A DNA stretch of 64,000 bases. Source: Portulaca oleracea. Its lineage: Eukaryota > Streptophyta > Magnoliopsida > Caryophyllales > Portulacaceae. Made by a program: the position numbers and the translations under genes. Below the pieces are notes generated by a model, which saw only the letters and a list, made by a program, of their open reading frames with translations, was not told the origin of the DNA and searched no databases. Positions 23,651 to 34,028 of this stretch are shown piece after piece. Each line of letters starts with the position of its first letter. Within the stretch, counting starts at the first letter, position 1. The stretch lies in contig CM055880.1 in NCBI GenBank assembly GCA_029582165.1, positions 7,006,001-7,070,000 of the forward strand, read 5' to 3'.

Positions 23651-25016
23651 TTCGCCGGATTTTGGTAGCACTGAAAAATAGGAATTATTATGTGGGAAAT
23701 GGAACTATGGAAGCATATTAGAAGAAGTGCTCGGTTTAATTTCAGTGTGTTCGGTGGCTCTACGTGGTATGTACTTCACCATTGATTTGCAATTTTTAAC
23801 TAATGGTGCATTTCGTATAATCTCAGAAAAATTTTTCATGGCAAAAAATTTTCTGGGAGGGTGTATTTCACTGTGCTTGATTTACATTTGAAAATCTAGG
23901 GAAGTATGTAGAAATTTTTTTACAATGTTTGGTTGAAACTTTAATTTTCCTAAAGAAAAATGTTTGAAATATCTATACTACCCTTATTTATTTTCATTTC
24001 CCCACATTTATTATCATTTTTGGGGGCATTTTGGGTAACTCAATTTTATTGATGTTTCCCATTCACTTGGGGAAGAAACTTTCCCACACCCCCTTGGGAA
24101 AGTTTTCCCCATAGTTTATAGGAAAATAGTGGGCCTTACTTGAAAATTTTCCCAACCCATTTTTGCTCCCAAACATGAGGAAGTTGACAACCCAATGAAC
24201 CCACCCAAACATAGGTACCTTAAAATGTTTTCCATAAACATTGAGGTCTAAAAATAGTTTCTATAAAATAAAGGATGTCTTATAGTTGTTTTTTTGTACT
24301 CTATGCATACACCCAAGCTTCTTCTCCATCTGTTTCGTATTAGTTGTCATATAATTGATATTTAATGTCATTATTTAATTGATAAACTTTCATATAATAT
24401 TTTATTAATAATTGCAATATTATATTTTTAGAATAATATTTTTTATTATAGATCTAATAATAGTAATATTATATAACAAGACATAGGGGTATAACTAACA
24501 GACAAAAGTTATAAAGTTTGACCCTATTATCAAACATGAACAAATTTTATAACTTTTGACTATTAATCTATTATATTATAGCATAAAATACTACCATCAT
24601 TAGATTTGTAAAAGAAAATACTTACACTAATATACATTATAAGTCTTGAAAAATAAAATGTAAAAAATTAACAATCAAAGTTACACATAAGGACCATGCA
24701 AAGTCAAACGGGATAACTTTTTAAGGATAAAGTGAGTATTATTTCACATTTTCAACACTAATACTTTAACATTTACCTAAATTCATCATTGTACTTTACT
24801 CAACATTTTCGTACCCCTAAAATACTCCTAATAAGCTAATAGTCCAAATAAAAGTTATGTGCCGTTATAATTGGAATTTTTTGCCCGAACAACACCGCCG
24901 TATTATGTTACATGTATTTGGAATTTATGCTTTAAGATATATGTAAGTGGATGATTTGATATTTTAAGGGAAGAATCACATTATTTGATATTTTAAGTGA
25001 ATTTCAGTACCATGTA
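23651..25016. other. Intergenic spacer between divergent genes
   Basis: It holds the upstream region of the minus-strand gene starting at 23650. About 23920-24220 is a GTTTGGTT and TTTTCCC-rich stretch resembling the intron-9 insert of GBSSI. About 24322-24720 is AT-rich and partly self-complementary, with a TTAGTTGTCATATAATTGAT start, probably a diverged Stowaway-like element. I see no reading frame of note. Confidence 0.45.
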
Positions 25017-25228
25017 CTCCTTCCGTTATTTTTTATGTGTCATTTACAGTTTTCAATGTCAATCTCTAATCAATAATTTTTAATATAAATTTTTATAAAA
25101 GATATAATATTATATTTTTTTAATAGTATTTTTCATTACGAATATAATGACATCAATTTTATATGATGAATCATTACAGTCAAAATTTTAACACAATTCT
25201 CTAAGTGACACATAAATAAAAATGGAGG
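25017..25228. mobile_element. Stowaway-type MITE upstream of HOP2
   Basis: It begins CTCCTTCCGTTATTTTTTAT after TA and ends GACACATAAATAAAAATGGAGG before TA, with complementary ends (TATGTGTCA and TGACACATA). At 212 bp it is non-coding. It ends about 195 bp before the HOP2 start codon and may contribute promoter sequence. Confidence 0.72.
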
Positions 25229-25422
25229 TAGTAATAAATTGCAACGGAACGGCAACACGCTGCGGTGACAACAAAAACGGCAGCGTATAAGAACAGTCTT
25301 TTATTTTTAATTTTCCTAAAACATATTGAGAAAGGCGGCTTCTGAAGTACACTTCCTTCCTCCCCCAAATTCCTGGCCATTTTCCCGCGTTTCTTTTCGA
25401 ACTTCTCTCTCCTCCAGCTTCC

Positions 25423-25448
25423 ATGGCTCCCAAATCTGACAGTGCCAA

Positions 25449-25485
<37 letters not shown>

Positions 25486-27527
25486 GCTACTCTCGCTGCT
25501 CAATTGTTCTTTCTGTATGAATTCGCTAACCTAATTTTTCCTCCGTGCAGGTATAGTGCTCAACTTCGTCAACGAGGTAATGCGATACTCACTTTGTCAT
25601 TAATTGCTTGATTTTCATGAAACTTTAATTTGCCTAATGTCTCGTGTGGGAAGATTACGAGTATAGGATGTCGCAATTTGGCGAGAATCTTGAGATATTG
25701 TGTGCAATGTCTCAGCACAAGTGTTAATCGCTGTTGATATGGTGATGTTACCAAATTCAGTATGTCAGATTTGTGGAATCGAGGCCTTTTTTGTACCTCA
25801 ATGTCTTAATCTATCAGTTTCTGCAGCATGAATTCGATGCTTGAAATGAATGATTCAGATTTGAGATGAATCTCTAGCACCGCAGTGTGCTAGTAATCAA
25901 TATGTTGTGTTATCTGTCTGTGCTTTTGCAAGTGAGTGTCTTGATCCCACAGTCTGAAATGGACTAATATTTTTGGAGAATGTTGGTCCCGTTGTGATGT
26001 ACCGATGTTCTGCAATGCTGTGAGTCACTTATGAGTCGCGGATCTAGACTATGAAATTAACGGTGTCCACTTAATAATATTTTGGATAGTTGGGCTGTTG
26101 CGTTGAATTGGACGCCCTTATTAATATTTTGGGTCTTTTCTAGGTGTCTACTTAACGCAAATATGCAATAACCTCCTAAAATATAATAGGTTGCTTAAAA
26201 AAAATTTCGGAACTTGGGTGTCTGTGGACACCCTTGGATTCAATGGGGATCCGCCCATGCTTATGACTTACCCTTTCCAGACGTCTGAGTGTTAAAGCAT
26301 GTGCATTAGGTCAAGTGACGGATCCGAAAAACATAGGATTAGCTTTTACAAGTTTGCTCATTTGAGCTTGTAGAATGATCATGTTGTAGTGTAGGTGCTT
26401 TCCCATGTGGAACATGGGGATCACTGGAGGGGAGGATCAAAAAAGTTTGAAAAGTGTGCTCAGCTTTGGTAAGGATTACAAATGTTTGAAAATGTTACCA
26501 GAAAATCTAAGATAATATGGCAGTTTGTTGTCGGCTTTTCCTTGCTATGGCTACTTGTTCCGTGTTTCTAATTTGTATGCTTCTTCTTGCTTATGTTCAG
26601 CAAAATAGGCCGCTAAATACCCAGAATGTTGCTGATGCATTGCAAAAGTACAACTTGAAAAAGACTGCAGTTCAGAAAGCACTTGACGCGCTTACTGATA
26701 GTGGGAAGATTTCATTCAAAGAGTATGGCAAGCAGAAGATTTATATTGCTCGGCAGGATCAATTTGAGATCCCAAACACAGAAGAGCTTAATGTTATGAA
26801 AGAAGAGAATGCTAAGTTACAGGAACAGATAAATGACCAAAAGAGAGCAATTAGTGAGCTTGAGGGAGGTATGTTCACATGGGTGCAATATATTGTTGTC
26901 TTTAGTTTTATACTGTCTCTGGGAAATAGTGAAAGGGTATAGGATTTTGATGCCCTAATCCATTTCCAGAAATCAAAACGTTGCAATCGAATTTGACATT
27001 AGAGGACATCCGAGCCAAACAGGAGAGACTAAAATCAGAGGTACGTCAGATGAAGATATAGCTTCATTCTTTTAACTCATAAGTCATTCTGATGTACTTG
27101 AGTTCAGCAATGCTTACAGTTATGGATGACATGACAAACTTCATGTCTGTTCTGAATCAGGTTGAAGAGATGAAGACCAAGTTAACAAAATTGCGGGGAG
27201 GTGTTACCCTAGTAAAACCAGAGGAGCGCAAGGCTATTGAAGATCTTTACGTTCAAGCAATTGTTCATTGGAGAAAGCGCAAGAGAATGTTCAGGGACAT
27301 TTGGGATGCCATAACTGAGAATTTACCCAAGGACCTCAAAGAATTCAAGGTATATTGCTGCATTCGGCGCTTCCTCACCCTTGTAGATTTTTATTTTGAA
27401 CAATCTTAACACTTTCATTGTTTTTCAGGAGGAACTTGGCCTTGAATATGATGAAGATGCTGGTGTGAATTTGCAATCATTCTCTGATCTAATGCCACAA
27501 AGTAAAAAGCGTGCAAGAGGTCAGTGA
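25423..27527 (+). CDS. HOP2: HOP2/AHP2 homologous-pairing protein (6 exons, 226 aa)
   Basis: Partner of MND1 in the complex that stimulates RAD51/DMC1 strand invasion during meiosis, in the nucleus. Exons: 25423-25450, 25551-25576, 26601-26868, 26970-27040, 27161-27349 and 27429-27527, all GT-AG and in phase. The product has 226 residues, the size I recall for the Arabidopsis protein. Residues 1-75 form the winged-helix TBPIP domain (GIVLNFVNEQNRPLNTQNV, then KTAVQKALDALTDSGKI and KIYIARQDQFE). About 80-150 is a coiled coil with leucine/isoleucine heptads. The C-terminal part carries KPEERKAIEDLYVQAIVHWRKR, DIWDAITENLPKD and LGLEYDEDAGV. Exon 1 encodes only nine full codons, and its donor opens straight into a long TC run. 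The stop follows KKRARGQ. Confidence 0.95.
25451..25486 (+). repeat. TC microsatellite at the intron 1 donor of HOP2
   Basis: The intron begins GTCTCTCT and continues as an almost pure TC run to 25486. The splice donor GT is therefore the first dinucleotide next to the microsatellite, and intron 1 is only 100 bp. Confidence 0.9.
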
Positions 27528-28251
27528 CCTTCACACTAGAAACTCAAAGTCCGAAAGGTTATTGTATTGATGCTTATAGGTTCTATTAAGGTTTATGTAT
27601 ATATGCGGGCATCTGATTAGTGACTATTTCAATGAGCATAGTCTACAGATGTACATGCTGGGTATTACTCTATTGTTAGTGAAATACGAGAATTCGTTTC
27701 TCCTTGTTGGAACATCACCTGCAAGAGGTCTTAATCTTTGCTCTTATTTTATTCAAATTTATCAATTGGGAATATTTTCAGTCCTATGATAGTTTTACCT
27801 ACTAGAGGAATTCTTGTGGAGGTGGTCATTTGTCTAATCAACCACAGTTCTCCTATGGCAGTTCAAGCTACATCAGTCACCTACCAAAGAATTTCACATC
27901 TTGGAGTATTTTAACATTGCTTATTTGGAAACACTATATTTAGTACATTACCTAACACTAGATGGATGGTTAATTATAGATTGAAAAGGATGTGCTGTTA
28001 GGGATTGTCCAATCCAAGCTTCCATGGTTATATTATCGACATCAGTTAATCAAAACCGTGTTTACCATTCCAAAACTATAGGCTGCTTCGTCATTTACAT
28101 CACACACATAAGACCGCTGTTCTTACTGTACATCCCTCAAAGTGAGAGCCTCGGAGAACTTAAAAGATGCTAAAACAAAAAACCCATTATATATAGTCGT
28201 GCTTCAACTCTTGCCCACAAGATCTAGTGAACACATTGATCCCAATGTCTG
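27528..28251. other. Convergent spacer between HOP2 and the IST1-like gene
   Basis: I see no gene. It must contain the 3' UTRs of both convergent genes. Short open frames here show no domain. Confidence 0.5.
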
Positions 28252-30527
28252 TCATCTTCTTTTCCTCACCGAAATTGGCTTATCTAGGTTTAGCCTGGGT
28301 GGACTCTTTACTGCCAATCCTGCAGAAGAACCTGAATGCATCTGTTTCTGAGAAGCATAAGGCAATGTTGTTTTTCCTTCTCCCCAAGGATTTCCGGCTC
28401 CGTTCAAATCAAGCTTCTCATTCTTAACCTCATCATCATCACTCTCACTCTCATCAAATATGACCTCCTGGGGCAGCTTTTCACCCTTTTCCGATACTCT
28501 GTATGATACTACTGAAGAATTTTTTCTTGGGCCTACTTGCTTTGTGTGCTTGACCTCTAGGTGTCCAGCTTCCTCTTTGTCATCCTCGTCCTCTGAATCG
28601 AGGCTGTCTGTGTCAAGGGGATTCATCCTGTCATGCCCTAGAACATTGTTGTCGGTAACCCCGAAACTTCCTCCTTTCCCCAACCCAGATTTCACGTTGT
28701 CGTGTAAGCCAAAAGCTTGTTTTCTTTGGCTATGTGGTTCGTCATCCGGTGCTCGGGGACTAGACCTAGAGAGCTCTACAGCTGCTCTTGCTGCAGCTGC
28801 TGCATGTGCTGCTGATAAGAAAGCTTCTTGAGCAGCATCAGCAGCATCTTTGTACTGTTTTCTCCTATTCACTGAACCGATAGATCCCTCAACCTGGTCT
28901 ATTTCTTCAGGCAAATCCCCCAAATCACCTCCAGAATCAGCATTGTTTGAATTAAATGACCTGTTCTGAACACCCTGATTTCCTTTTCCTTCATTCAGCT
29001 TTTCCTGCACCGAGGAAAAAAGTTAGATGTCATGGTTGCATTAATACATCATCAAAACCAATACCCTGAAATCTGCCAAACAAAGGTTAGATACAGAGTC
29101 TCTTGCTCTGTACCTGCGTTAATGGTCATTAATTTTCTATTACTTATAATTAACTATCGAATGGAACATTTGTTAAGAATGAAAAACTATTGTTTGGTGA
29201 CTTCACTATTGTTCAAAGTGTGCAAAGTGGTGGCAAGCATGAATTCCTAATGGAATATGTAAATCAAACATAGCAGTTTGTATACCTCGGGTGGCATGGT
29301 AGGCCCCTCATCCTCTAGCTTCAGAACAATACCATTTTCATTGGCTATCTCTTTGAGCGCCTTGATTCTTACTTCCTAGCTCGGCTGCCTCGTAGATAGT
29401 TTCTGGACCATCTGACCAAAAACAGAACCATTAAAAAAGAGTCAAAACATGAATCTTTAGCATTACCATTTGAATTTGAATTTGAATTTGATCAAAAGTA
29501 GTTGCCTATTACCTTGGGGTTGACACCACAATTGTTGCGAAGTTCAACTGCACGAGAAGTGAAGTCCTTGCCGTAACGAGACGTAAAAATTGATCGTATT
29601 TCTTGGAGCTCTGGGAAGTCTCCACACCTTGAAGCAGCAAAGATTAGGCTTGATATCGCCTCTTTCAGCTCTTCTGGACATTCCCTGGTTTTCACAGCAA
29701 AAGTTAGCCTTTTCCGTCTTTTATTCTTCTTAAGCCATGCCTACTGCAAGACTTCTTCTAGGTTCATAGAGTTGGCAAAATTTTGTCCAGACCAGATACT
29801 AGTATGCCCTTAACATTTCTCTCAACTTGGATGCAATATTTCTCTTATTTTTACTGTCTTAACCTGATTTTGACCCACAAATTTACATCTGTCCAAATTA
29901 TCCAGCCTGGAAAAAAGGCGGGTAACGGTCATCAATTTCTTAGCTGATTTCGATATTTTGATCGATTTCACCAAGACCTTAACATTAATAACAATTTGAA
30001 CATGATATTTCTTTATTTTCATTGTTTGAACTCGATTTTGAACCAAATTCACGTCTGTCCATGGTCCGGCCTGGAAAAAACCTGGACAACGACCTGCAAG
30101 CTACTTGTTGTAAGAGAGGGAGTACCTATTGTCGTGTTCAATGAGCTTGACCCTTTCGGTAAGAAGCAAGCAGTAGGTCTCGATCATAGCCAAGGCATCC
30201 AGCATGTTTTGCTCCTTGATCACTTGCTCTACCTGTGAGTACCACCCCACGCAATGTTATTTAGACAAGCTTGAAAGTCGAAAGACCCATAACAAAAGCG
30301 AACAAGACATGTGAGAATTTATCGGTACATATATTACATACCCTAAGGAGAGCACGGTCTTGGTGATCGAGGTTGAGGAGCTGAACGACGTCAGAGCGAG
30401 CGAGAGAGAATCGGCTTTGCTTCTGGTTCTTGAGGATAGCGAGCCGAGAGACGGCGAGGTTGACAAGTGCCTTGAATTTGTATGTCTTGAAGCCTCTTCC
30501 TAGCAATGCATCCAGCTTCTTCCCCAT
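28252..30527 (-). pseudogene. IST1-like ESCRT-III regulator with an in-frame TAG (5 exons, 447 codons if read through)
   Basis: IST1 proteins bind ESCRT-III and modulate multivesicular body sorting. Exons (minus): 30527-30342, 30232-30126, 29684-29513, 29411-29286 and 29004-28252. Junctions are GT-AG and phases close. The IST1 domain is clear: MGKKLDALLGRGFKTYKFK at the start, then AILKNQKQSRFSLARSDVVQ, LNLDHQDRALLRVEQVI, LDALAMIETYCLLLTERV and FTSRYGKDFTSRAVELRNN. In exon 4 the conserved run QKLSTRQPS is followed by TAG (29378-29376) where the family has a leucine codon. A TTG to TAG change would explain it. That stop would end the protein at residue 166, inside the domain. An AG formed by the same TAG is an alternative acceptor in phase, so a transcript starting exon 4 at 29375 would skip 12 codons including the stop. 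The C-terminal half is Asp/Glu/Ser/Lys-rich and variable. The locus may be a recent pseudogene, a rescued gene, or carry a sequencing error. Confidence 0.85.
29764..30105. mobile_element. Decayed hAT-like MITE in intron 2 of the IST1-like gene
   Basis: It begins TAGAGTTGGCAAAATTTTG, like the left ends at 11217 and 12529, and contains GGCCTGGAAAAAACCTGG and GTCTGTCC segments related to the family interior. The right terminus is not recognisable. It appears internally rearranged, with a partial duplication (GATTTTGACCCA near 29866 and GATTTTGAACCA near 30033). Confidence 0.5.
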
Positions 30528-31116
30528 GTCTTCTCTTTTCTCTTTGTTCTTTCTTTCTTTCCCTCCTACTCAGGAAATGTCAATACTAGAGAGAGAGAGA
30601 GAGAGAGAGAGAGGTGGTGTTTGGGAGGTAATAGTATGACAATTAAGGCCAAGTAAGATAAGGGAAACTGTCAGTTTTTATGTGCTGTGGGAAAGAAAGA
30701 GTTAAGAGGTGGGAATTGTCAACTTTGTGTGCATGTTTTAGAGGGTTCTGTTTTGTTTGTCTAAGGGTTGAAGAATATGACAAAACCAAACCGTATTCTT
30801 CCTTTGTTTATTTGGTGTCTATGTTTTTCATGGTTGGGTACTAAGGTGGAAGTTGGTGTTCTTTTTGACCCACCTGGGTTTGATCCCACGTGATACTATT
30901 CTATCTTATGAGAAAATATCAGCTGATATATTTTCAATCTTATTATTAAGCCAATGAAATATAGATTTGGTAATTTTTAATGGTAAAACAGGGAAACATT
31001 GGCACAACGGTTCAGTTGTTATCGTATAATTGTGAGGTCATGTATTTGAGTCTTGAAAACAACTTTTTGTAGAAATGCAAGTTTTCTGCACTTGCAAGAA
31101 CGTTTTGTGCATCAAG

Positions 31117-31193
<77 letters not shown>

Positions 31194-31344
31194 AAACAAC
31201 ATTAATTTCAATTATTTCTACTCTGTTACCCTCTACTCCCCTTCAAAGTTCAAACTATATCCAAATACACTGTTATTGTAACTTATACATTGGTTAAGAC
31301 TTAAGACTGAGTAAGCTTTGTCTAAGGAAATGAGCTTCATTTTA
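30528..31344. other. Upstream region of the IST1-like gene with GA and TA microsatellites
   Basis: A GA run at about 30589-30612 probably lies in the 5' leader of the minus-strand gene. A long TA microsatellite spans about 31120-31191. No gene was seen. Confidence 0.6.
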
Positions 31345-31596
31345 GGCCATTCTTTCTTGTGGTGAAGTCTGATCTGACATCTGAGATTTCTGCCACAACT
31401 CACCACACTTTACCACAAATCATTACTTTTCTCTCTCTTCACTTTCCTCTCTCCTCACTTTTTTCCTCTATTTTTACATTCTCTCTCATCACCTATCCAA
31501 CATACCAATAATCTACCAGAATTCCACCACACCCCACCACAATTCCACCACACCTCACCACACCATACCACAAAATAAGCAGAAAAGAACAGGGCC
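31345..31596. mobile_element. Tourist-like (PIF/Harbinger) MITE
   Basis: Left end GGCCATTCTTTCTTGTGG and right end AGCAGAAAAGAACAGGGCC are imperfect inverted repeats. TTA flanks both sides (31342-31344 and 31597-31599). The interior shares CACCACACTTTACCACAA-like and CTCTCCTCACTTTT segments with 6052-6259 and about 32481-32740. Confidence 0.72.
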
Positions 31597-31599
31597 TTA

Positions 31600-32480
31600 A
31601 TGGTATTATTTTGGTATTTTTGGAAAAGTTTGTATTGGTCTTCTTTATTGAAAAAACCAAACGAGGACGAGGACTAAAGAATGCAAGAGAAGACAAATAA
31701 ATGATGAGGAAAGAGTTGAGAAAGAGAAATGGGAAAATGCGAAATTGTAGACCTCTTCTTTCTTCCTCTCTTAGTTTTCTTAGTCTTCCACTCATTCGTA
31801 TATTATTTGCTTTTGTTTTCTAATTAGACGCGGCTATCTCCTTTTCTTAGTTTTCTACTCACTCATTCCAGTTGGACATCATTAATAATTTCATATGATA
31901 GTGATTCTAAAAATGTTTATTTTTTATTATTCAAATTTATAAAAAATTGAAAGTTCTTACACAAAGATATGTAAAATAACTAAACAGCAATAAAAAAGAA
32001 ACGACAAAACAAACAAACAGTCTCGACATATTGATATAATACAACCTAGTTCAAGCAGCACAAGAACATTATCATTATACCTTTTTTTCTTTCTTTATAT
32101 CGATTTTAAAATATTCCACAATTTCAACTTAATTCACAAAAATCGACATGACAAATTACCAATATCACTCTTAGGTGTAGTGGGTATTAGGTTAGTTGTG
32201 AATTATGGACTTGTAAACAGGTAAAGCTCTTCATAATTATGCGCAAGTGTACAATCTAGAAGGCTCCTTTACGCTTCTAATTTGAGGTTAGTTGGGAAAC
32301 ATAGATTTTCCTCAATTCTCGGCTATTTCAATTTCCCAAGTTAGGCAAAATAACCTAACATGTATTGTACCAGGAGTCAAAGTAAAGGGCTTTGATATCT
32401 TCTTAGTTGTTCGCACAATTTTCTTCTTTTCGACTAAATAACAAAACCTATTATGTAATGATATGATATCTGTTCCATTT
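31600..32480. other. Intergenic, no gene seen
   Basis: AT-rich sequence. The minus-strand frame at 31493-31795 overlaps the MITE and has no domain. Confidence 0.5.
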
Positions 32481-32740
32481 ACCCCCAGTTCTTTTATACA
32501 GTGCGGTGTGGTGTGGTATCACAATTCACCATACTAGTTACTATTCTTTCACACTTCATCACACTTTACCATAATTATTATTAATATATCCCTCACTTTT
32601 CTCCTCTACTTTTCACATATTCTCTCCTCACCTACCCCATTTATCACAACTCTCATCACAACTTACCCCAGTTCACCACAATTCACCACGTTTTCCAATG
32701 ATTTACCGCACTCCATCCATCGCACAAAAGAACAGGGGCC
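32481..32740. mobile_element. Tourist-like MITE, third family copy
   Basis: Ends CCCCCAGTTCTTTTATACAG and CGCACAAAAGAACAGGGGCC are imperfect inverted repeats. The interior (CACCACAATTCACC, TTTTCTCCTCTACTTTT) matches the copies at 6052 and 31345. The target duplication is no longer clear. Confidence 0.65.
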
Positions 32741-32813
32741 ATAACTGTTATTATTTTAATTCCTTCTTTTTTGTGTTATTTATTATTTTAATTTTTTTTC
32801 TTATCCCATAGGG

Positions 32814-33033
32814 TGTGTCAAATTTATGGATAGAAAACTACTGGATAAAAGTTAAATGTTGGTAATTTTAGGTAACTTTTGATAAATTCTGATAACTTTT
32901 GGTAAATTTACGCTAATATATCCAAAATAATTTTTTTAAACTTTAATAATTTTTGATAATTTTTGTAAATTTAGACAAAAACTAATAAATTTTGGTAAAT
33001 TAAAGTTACCCATGAATTTGACGTGCACCATGG
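32814..33033. mobile_element. TIR element of the GTGTCAAATTTATGG family, copy 1
   Basis: Left end GGGTGTGTCAAATTTATGGA and right end TTACCCATGAATTTGACGTG are inverted repeats. The interior repeats GGTAACTTTTGATAAATT-like motifs and CGCTAATATATC. Further copies lie at about 48619-48868 and 52088-52240. Non-coding; superfamily not assigned. Confidence 0.65.
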
Positions 33034-33475
33034 TTAGTTTCTATTTTTGTAACATGCTATGGATCATTAATTTCTCAAATTTTCCCTTGCAAATTACATT
33101 TTTTTTCCTTATAAAACCGTTTACATTTTTAATATTTTATTAAAAGGGCAATTATGGCATTTCAAAAACATCTTTTTAAAAATGGTAAATTTTTCAGCAT
33201 AATTCAAAAGGCTAGGGAAATAAATGAGGAAGAAGTACAATTTTCTAATAAATTCTAACTAAAAAACAAAATTATTTAAATTATTGAAATTATAAAGACA
33301 ATAAACCAACTTGAAAAAGTTTAAAAATTTTACCAAAAGGATTTCCCAATAAAAAACACTTCCTATAATCAACTTTTATATTTTGAATTTATAGAAATAA
33401 ATACATGAAAGTTATTTAAAAACTTTCGTTAACAAATACAACACTGTAATTGGATTGAATAGCATGTATTATCAC

Positions 33476-34028
33476 TAGACCTGACAAAATTTTGACCAAC
33501 CCAATTGCTTGATTTTCTTCGACCCGGAAACATAGTCACCAAAAGTTCGCCCAGATTTAAAAATCCCTAAGTCGATTATTGTCCGGTTGAAAACTGAGTT
33601 GGGTCTGGGCAAGGAAAACCCAGTTCAAGTTGTCTGAACCTTGGGGGGAAATTTGGGCTTCAATTATTTTGGACAATAGACCGATTTGTGAGCGAACTCG
33701 GGTAGTTTTTAATTATCTTTATCGACAATTCGGACAACTAACAATCAGGAGCGAACTCGGGTAGTTTTTAATTATCTTTATCGACAATTCGGACAACTAA
33801 CAATCAGGCAATATTCGATCATTCCAATACCAAAAATATGACATTGCCTTTATATACTATTTTGGACATCCCGCATGGTCACAATGTCCAAGTTGTTCAT
33901 CAAACAAGGTCCAGATATTGGACTTTTGGCCGAATGACTGAGTTGATTAGACAATAAATTACCGAGACCCGAAATTTTGCCAAAGAAAATCTGTATGGAA
34001 CTTCTTTTAAAAGGAGAAGTCAGCCCTA
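33476..34028. mobile_element. Probable enlarged hAT-like MITE relative
   Basis: Left end TAGACCTGACAAAATTTTGA and right end GGAGAAGTCAGCCCTA resemble the TAGGGCTGTCAAAA termini of the family at 5559, 12529 and 43795. The interior has GACCCGG and TCGGAC motifs. A 59-bp tandem repeat accounts for part of the extra length. No convincing 8-bp duplication was seen. Confidence 0.45.
33690..33807. repeat. Perfect 59-bp tandem duplication
   Basis: The unit starting GAGCGAACTCGGGTAG and ending CTAACAATCAG occurs at 33690-33748 and again, with no difference that I can see, at 33749-33807. Confidence 0.9.

Noticed and set aside
31075..31281. Open frame across the TA microsatellite
   Set aside because: A Tyr-Ile repeat translation of simple sequence.
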